From Komagataeibacter sp. FNDCR2 (GTDB lineage: Bacteria; Pseudomonadota; Alphaproteobacteria; Acetobacterales; Acetobacteraceae): 64,000 nucleotides of DNA. The DNA is taken from NCBI RefSeq assembly GCF_021295395.1, contig NZ_JAIWOU010000002.1:1-64000 (forward strand), written 5' to 3'. Below, in pieces: positions 60,542 through 64,000 of the stretch. How positions within the stretch are numbered: the stretch's first letter is position 1; each line of letters begins with the position of its first letter. Made by a program: the position numbers and the translations under genes. The notes under the pieces were generated by a model. The model worked only from the letters and a program-made list of their open reading frames with translations, was not told where the DNA came from and made no database searches.

Positions 60542-62098
60542 TTATTTTGAAAGAGCACGAAATGTATCTATATTCAAAATTGCTCTACGAATAGCTCTGT
60601 AGTCGTCCTTCGGCACATCAATATAAGCCCCATCCTCGGTTTCGATCATACCATGTGGCGACTGAGACGTATTAATCAATTCAACATAGCATCCATAATC
60701 TATTTTGTAAGCATCGTAGCGAATTCCTGGTTCATCCCGAGATGAAATATTTTTCTTTAGTATATGCAAAACTCTAAAATCAAACAGCTCATCTATTTCA
60801 TCCAACTTCATGTTGGATTTAACTAAAAATGCTTTTGCCTTTCTATTGCCAATAATTTCGTCAACAATGTAATTAAGAAACCTAGTTAAATACTCATTAT
60901 TTTGAATAGATCTTATTTTATCCGTATTGTACCAATCTCTCGCAGCATCTCGAATTTCCTTCATCCCCGCTTTTTTTCCCCACGCTTTACTTACAATCTT
61001 AGTCATTAAATTTAAAGCGTCGCGCGGAACACCTTCAACTGCTTGAACGAATTCTTCAAATGTAGCTGTTTGCGTGAATAAAACACGAACAAGGTCATCT
61101 GGGGTCTTTACTGAATCTGGTATCGATCCTGACGTTATTATATGCTTGAATAATAACGTCTTAAAGAAATCAATAGATCTTTTTTTATCATTATCAAATA
61201 CCAAGAAATCGTCTAAGTTTAGGTTTGCTGAAATATCCGCTCCCAATTCTAATCCAATATACTCTCCCCTGTTGATTGAGATTGAGAAATTCGATCGATG
61301 TTCAATAGCTGCAATTTTTATTGAGATTTTTCTTTCGGGAAGAATGGTTCTTCTTATTAGGTCAGAGAGATATGGCTGTAAGTCCATAGGGACTTCACTC
61401 CACTCATCAAGAAGAACCCACAACCTTTTAATATTTAGTATATCTATTATTGCGCTTAAGGACGTTGAAATCCGTCCAAAATTAATATGCAATAGATTTT
61501 TTCCTGATTGCTTTATGGATGCACTCTCATGAGAAGATCCCGAACGTTCTGTATTAAATGAAATCCCAAATTTTTCGTCTTTTTTTATAGATAAGTTATT
61601 TTTTCTCTCTGAACTCTCTTGTGTTTTTTCTTCTATATCCACAGAACCAGAGATCCTCATTTCTCCAATAGAGTTTCTTAACTCTTCCAATGCTTCTAAT
61701 ATAATATGAGGATGGATAAATTCTTTTATTGATTGGCTTGCTCTCCTATTTAATATATCATAAATGGAAAGTAGCACGTCAGATATAAGTGTTGCGGCAC
61801 GATCGCTTAGAGGCCGTGCCGGATCTGTGTAAATTGAACCATTAGATCCTACATTTCTTAAATCAATATAAACTGGAAACTCATCTTTATTTATTATGAC
61901 ATTTTGCAGATATTTTAATGCATGTGTTTTTCCGGTTCCCCTCCGTCCATAAATAATTTGGTTATTCCTAGATGAAAGCATATTGAATAGTGGCTTTGTA
62001 TCAACGAATGTATCTTTAAGTATATCATCTGTTGCTCTCTCCGCCCGCTGGTCTATTTCCAAAAAGGCATTGTGTATTGATTCCATATCGGTCTGCAT
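60542..62098 (-). CDS. ORC/CDC6-like P-loop ATPase, AT-rich
   Basis: 518 residues. Walker A IIYGRRGTGKTHAL (about 48-61), Walker B RLWVLLDEWSEVP (225-237), with a sensor-like RTILPERKISIKIAAIEHR. The layout agrees with ORC-CDC6/STAND-like ATPases that occur in defence islands and mobile elements. A C-terminal part of about 180 residues has no named domain. It is much richer in AT than its neighbours, so probably acquired. The start may be M1 or M5. Confidence 0.7.
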   Translation of the reverse strand: MQTDMESIHNAFLEIDQRAERATDDILKDTFVDTKPLFNMLSSRNNQIIYGRRGTGKTHALKYLQNVIINKDEFPVYIDLRNVGSNGSIYTDPARPLSDRAATLISDVLLSIYDILNRRASQSIKEFIHPHIILEALEELRNSIGEMRISGSVDIEEKTQESSERKNNLSIKKDEKFGISFNTERSGSSHESASIKQSGKNLLHINFGRISTSLSAIIDILNIKRLWVLLDEWSEVPMDLQPYLSDLIRRTILPERKISIKIAAIEHRSNFSISINRGEYIGLELGADISANLNLDDFLVFDNDKKRSIDFFKTLLFKHIITSGSIPDSVKTPDDLVRVLFTQTATFEEFVQAVEGVPRDALNLMTKIVSKAWGKKAGMKEIRDAARDWYNTDKIRSIQNNEYLTRFLNYIVDEIIGNRKAKAFLVKSNMKLDEIDELFDFRVLHILKKNISSRDEPGIRYDAYKIDYGCYVELINTSQSPHGMIETEDGAYIDVPKDDYRAIRRAILNIDTFRALSK

Positions 62099-62209
62099 TA
62101 TATTTCCCTAAAAAACAAAACACTAATTCCATGTTAATTAGAAAAAATAAAAAATCTACAATCTAATCTCAGTTTTAGGCAGCGTCTGCATTCACCGTAG
62201 GTTCAGGAC

Positions 62210-62629
62210 TCATAGCCAGAACATGACGGTTGCGGCAAGGCAGAGGGCCGAGAAGATGACGGGCGGGCATCTGTCGTAGCGGGTTGCAAGCCGCCGCCAG
62301 TCCTTGAGCCTTCCGAACATGATCTCGATGCGATTGCGGCGTTTATATTTTCTCTTGTCGTATCTGACCGGTTTTTCGGGAGATTTCCGTCTTGGAATGC
62401 AGGACCTTATACCTTTCGCTTCCAGGGCGTCCCTGAACCAGTCGGTGTCATACCCGCGATGTCCCAGCATCCATTGTGCTGCAGGAAGACTGTCCAGCAG
62501 GGCAGTGGCACCGGTATGCCCTGCTCGACGATCTGCCGTCCCCACCGATCCATGTCGTCTGTGACCGTGGGTAGGGGTGACCGAAAGCAGCCATTCGAGG
62601 TATTCACGTTCATGACAGCTACCGACCAA
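62210..62629 (-). pseudogene. IS5-family transposase fragment
   Basis: The C-terminal half of an IS5-family transposase: AAQWMLGHRGYDTDWFRDAL, EAKGIRSCIPRRKSPEKPVR, and the catalytic RRNRIEIMFGRLKDWRRLAT block. The upstream part is missing or out of frame, so it is inactive. The GGCAGCGTCTGC sequence near 62176 may be its terminal repeat. Confidence 0.75.
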
Positions 62630-62740
62630 CTTACGCCGTTCCGATGCGGCTTTAGGAAGGTCGGCTCACGCCGCAACTAGTCATTCAAGGTTTCAACAGC
62701 GGCTAGGCAGTTACGCTCGTCAATCGCGGCGATCCACGCC

Positions 62741-62767
62741 GTGCTCCGCCGCTTCCCGGCGGGGCAC
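62741..62767 (-). terminator. Possible terminator hairpin after the TIR-like gene
   Basis: GTGCTCCGCCG (62741-62751) pairs with CGGCGGGGCAC (62757-62767), loop CTTCC. It lies 39 bases downstream of the stop of the TIR-like gene but has no T run, so its function is uncertain. Confidence 0.4.
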
Positions 62768-62805
62768 GGCCCGAACGCATCTACGAAAACAATCAATTCA
62801 GCAGA

Positions 62806-64000
62806 TCAAGTAGTTTTGCCGACCATTAGGCGAACGTCAAAATGCACCTCGCCTTTTATTGGATCGATCGGCTCGTTTGCCTTGATGACATACTTCGCAT
62901 CGAATGAAGTGACGTCCTGTTCGGTGGCCAATGTCACGAAGATCGGTTCGAAACTCGCAGTAGTGTGGTGCTTGAGCGCGTTCACAGAGAAGTGAACATG
63001 CCGATGTTCCGGATAGATCAGTGTCGTGTGGCGGATATAGGTACCCTTCGTGATGGAGTCGTTCCATAGCGGCTGAACTGAAACGATGTGCCCGTAATTT
63101 CCATCGTTATCGACGATGACCTTGGCCGGAGGCTCAGGTGCTTCGGGTGCGGACGCCGGCGCTTCGTCGTGGTCCCGGAGTATGATGCAATCGGGGAAAT
63201 AGATGTCCACATCAATCCCCGTCGCGGGGGACGTGCCCGAATTCTTGACAGCCAGCTGGACCTGAAAAGTGCGCTGGAGAAGCTTGCTGTGCTCATCATG
63301 TTCGTCGAGAAAGGCGTCGTAGCGGCGATAATATTGCTGGACCAACCGATTGTATGTTTCGGTTTCCTCGGACGTCCATTGGTCCGGTTGGCGCCCCGGC
63401 CTTCCCATGCCACGGCTTAACAGTCCGCGCTGCGAAGCGATGATACCGTGTAACCTCCCGTCAATCGGTGACGTCGGGAACCGAAGGGGCGGATTCTCCG
63501 CCCTGATCTCGTCCAGCGTCTTCACGTCGTTGCGCTGCGGTGTCTGCGAGATGAGAAATGGGCCGTCAGTTTCTCGTTCGAGGATAACAGAGAGTTCCGG
63601 CATCCGCCTCGTCCGGCGAGTGTCTTCGCGCAGCTGTTTCAACGCCAGCTTCAGACCTGGCGCAATCCGGTCTCGCAGGTCGTACATCAATTCGGCGGCG
63701 ACCTCGGCCTTTCGTTCCTCAGTCGCATCAGGCCGCAGAGTGTAGAAAGCCGGCGCCGAGCGGTGACGTAGATCGAAGGGAAGCCGCGACAGCTTGGCCT
63801 TAAAAGCCTTGTTCCCGACTAGCACGATTCTTTCCTCGCCCAAGACATGCAGCGCATATCCCAGCTCGATCATGACGTTGGGATTGGGAACGTGCTTGCC
63901 ACCCGGAACCTCGGCAATGGGTGTCACGTCCGCGACGAAGACTGCGGCGGCCGCTATCTTCTCAAGAATCCGTTCCGCGATTCGGGGTGATCCACCAAGC
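62806..64000 (-). CDS. TIR-like (predicted nucleotide-binding) protein, 5' end outside the window
   Basis: The frame is open to the right edge (it reads SPRIAERILEKIAAAAVFVA at the edge), so the N-terminus is outside; GTG 63927 is only an internal codon. The N-terminal part has the TIR-like pattern VFVADVTPIAE...NPNVMIELGYALHVLGEERI, where the Glu is the usual catalytic residue of TIR NAD-cleaving domains. The C-terminal 200 residues are beta-rich with no named family. It may be an antiphage or nucleotide-hydrolysing effector. Confidence 0.7.
   Translation of the reverse strand, partial: LGGSPRIAERILEKIAAAAVFVADVTPIAEVPGGKHVPNPNVMIELGYALHVLGEERIVLVGNKAFKAKLSRLPFDLRHRSAPAFYTLRPDATEERKAEVAAELMYDLRDRIAPGLKLALKQLREDTRRTRRMPELSVILERETDGPFLISQTPQRNDVKTLDEIRAENPPLRFPTSPIDGRLHGIIASQRGLLSRGMGRPGRQPDQWTSEETETYNRLVQQYYRRYDAFLDEHDEHSKLLQRTFQVQLAVKNSGTSPATGIDVDIYFPDCIILRDHDEAPASAPEAPEPPAKVIVDNDGNYGHIVSVQPLWNDSITKGTYIRHTTLIYPEHRHVHFSVNALKHHTTASFEPIFVTLATEQDVTSFDAKYVIKANEPIDPIKGEVHFDVRLMVGKTT

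Noticed and set aside
1-64000. CRISPR array or tRNA/rRNA genes
   Set aside because: No regularly spaced direct repeats of 25-40 bases and no cloverleaf-like or rRNA sequence was noticed.

Overview
The window looks like part of a large conjugative plasmid (or an integrated copy) from an acetic acid bacterium of the Komagataeibacter/Gluconacetobacter/Acetobacter type. This is inferred from a stand-alone RepC replication protein, a GinI/GinR-like quorum-sensing pair, a DnaE2-ImuB-ImuA mutasome with an alphaproteobacterial LexA box, and GC-rich genes invaded by IS5-, IS6-, IS3- and IS481-family elements. No rRNA, tRNA or CRISPR array was seen.

Layout. 1-3.4 kb is an IS-scarred edge: an open frame running off the left end, a broken IS481 transposase, an intact FemAB-like acetyltransferase and an IS3 remnant. 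3.4-33.0 kb is one minus-strand block, mostly with overlapping or abutting genes, that interleaves an IncI/Dot-Icm (type IVB) conjugation apparatus with an R64-like thin type IV pilus. In transcription order it reads: putative DNA-binding regulator, DotI, DotH, DotG, DotF, IcmC-like, IcmD-like, IcmJ, DotO, a VirB9/TrbG-like lipoprotein, PilL, PilN (interrupted by an IS6 element), PilP, PilO, PilQ, PilR, PilS, PilM, PilV, a lytic transglycosylase, DotD, DotC, DotM, an unknown, DotB, IcmT, an IcmS-like adaptor, an unknown, and the coupling protein DotL. The order from DotI to DotO matches Legionella icmL-K-E-G-C-D-J-B. 33.3-44.0 kb holds the opposite operon (secreted or membrane accessory proteins and DotA), an HNH-like protein, a DsbC-like protein, a four-helix membrane protein, an SH3-like protein and a second transglycosylase. 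44.0-47.1 kb is the replication region (repC, a frame-broken HNH paralogue and an unknown).

47.1-64 kb is accessory: an AT-rich patch with a methyltransferase, IS5 remnants and two orphan small genes; luxI/luxR with a lux-box-like dyad; imuA-imuB-ORF81-dnaE2 behind a LexA box; a MucR/Ros regulator; a DUF6884-like protein; a VapBC-type toxin-antitoxin pair; and at the right edge an AT-rich ORC/CDC6-like ATPase and a TIR-like protein cut by the window end.

The most unusual signals are these. (1) A directional 18-nt element, TGTCCGCACCCACAACCG and variants, lies on the sense strand 18-52 nt before seven gene starts and appears to divide the conjugation region into modules. (2) A run of 14 C residues (coding strand) sits inside the first-gene regulator between two helix-turn-helix-like segments, beside two hairpins. 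(3) The IS6 element sits in pilN with a perfect 8-bp target duplication, so excision of the element plus one duplicate restores a 576-codon gene. (4) A VirB9/TrbG protein and an IcmS-like adaptor belong to the same IncI-like gene set. (5) A transglycosylase has a duplicated, catalytically dead first domain. No relaxase gene was recognised in the window.
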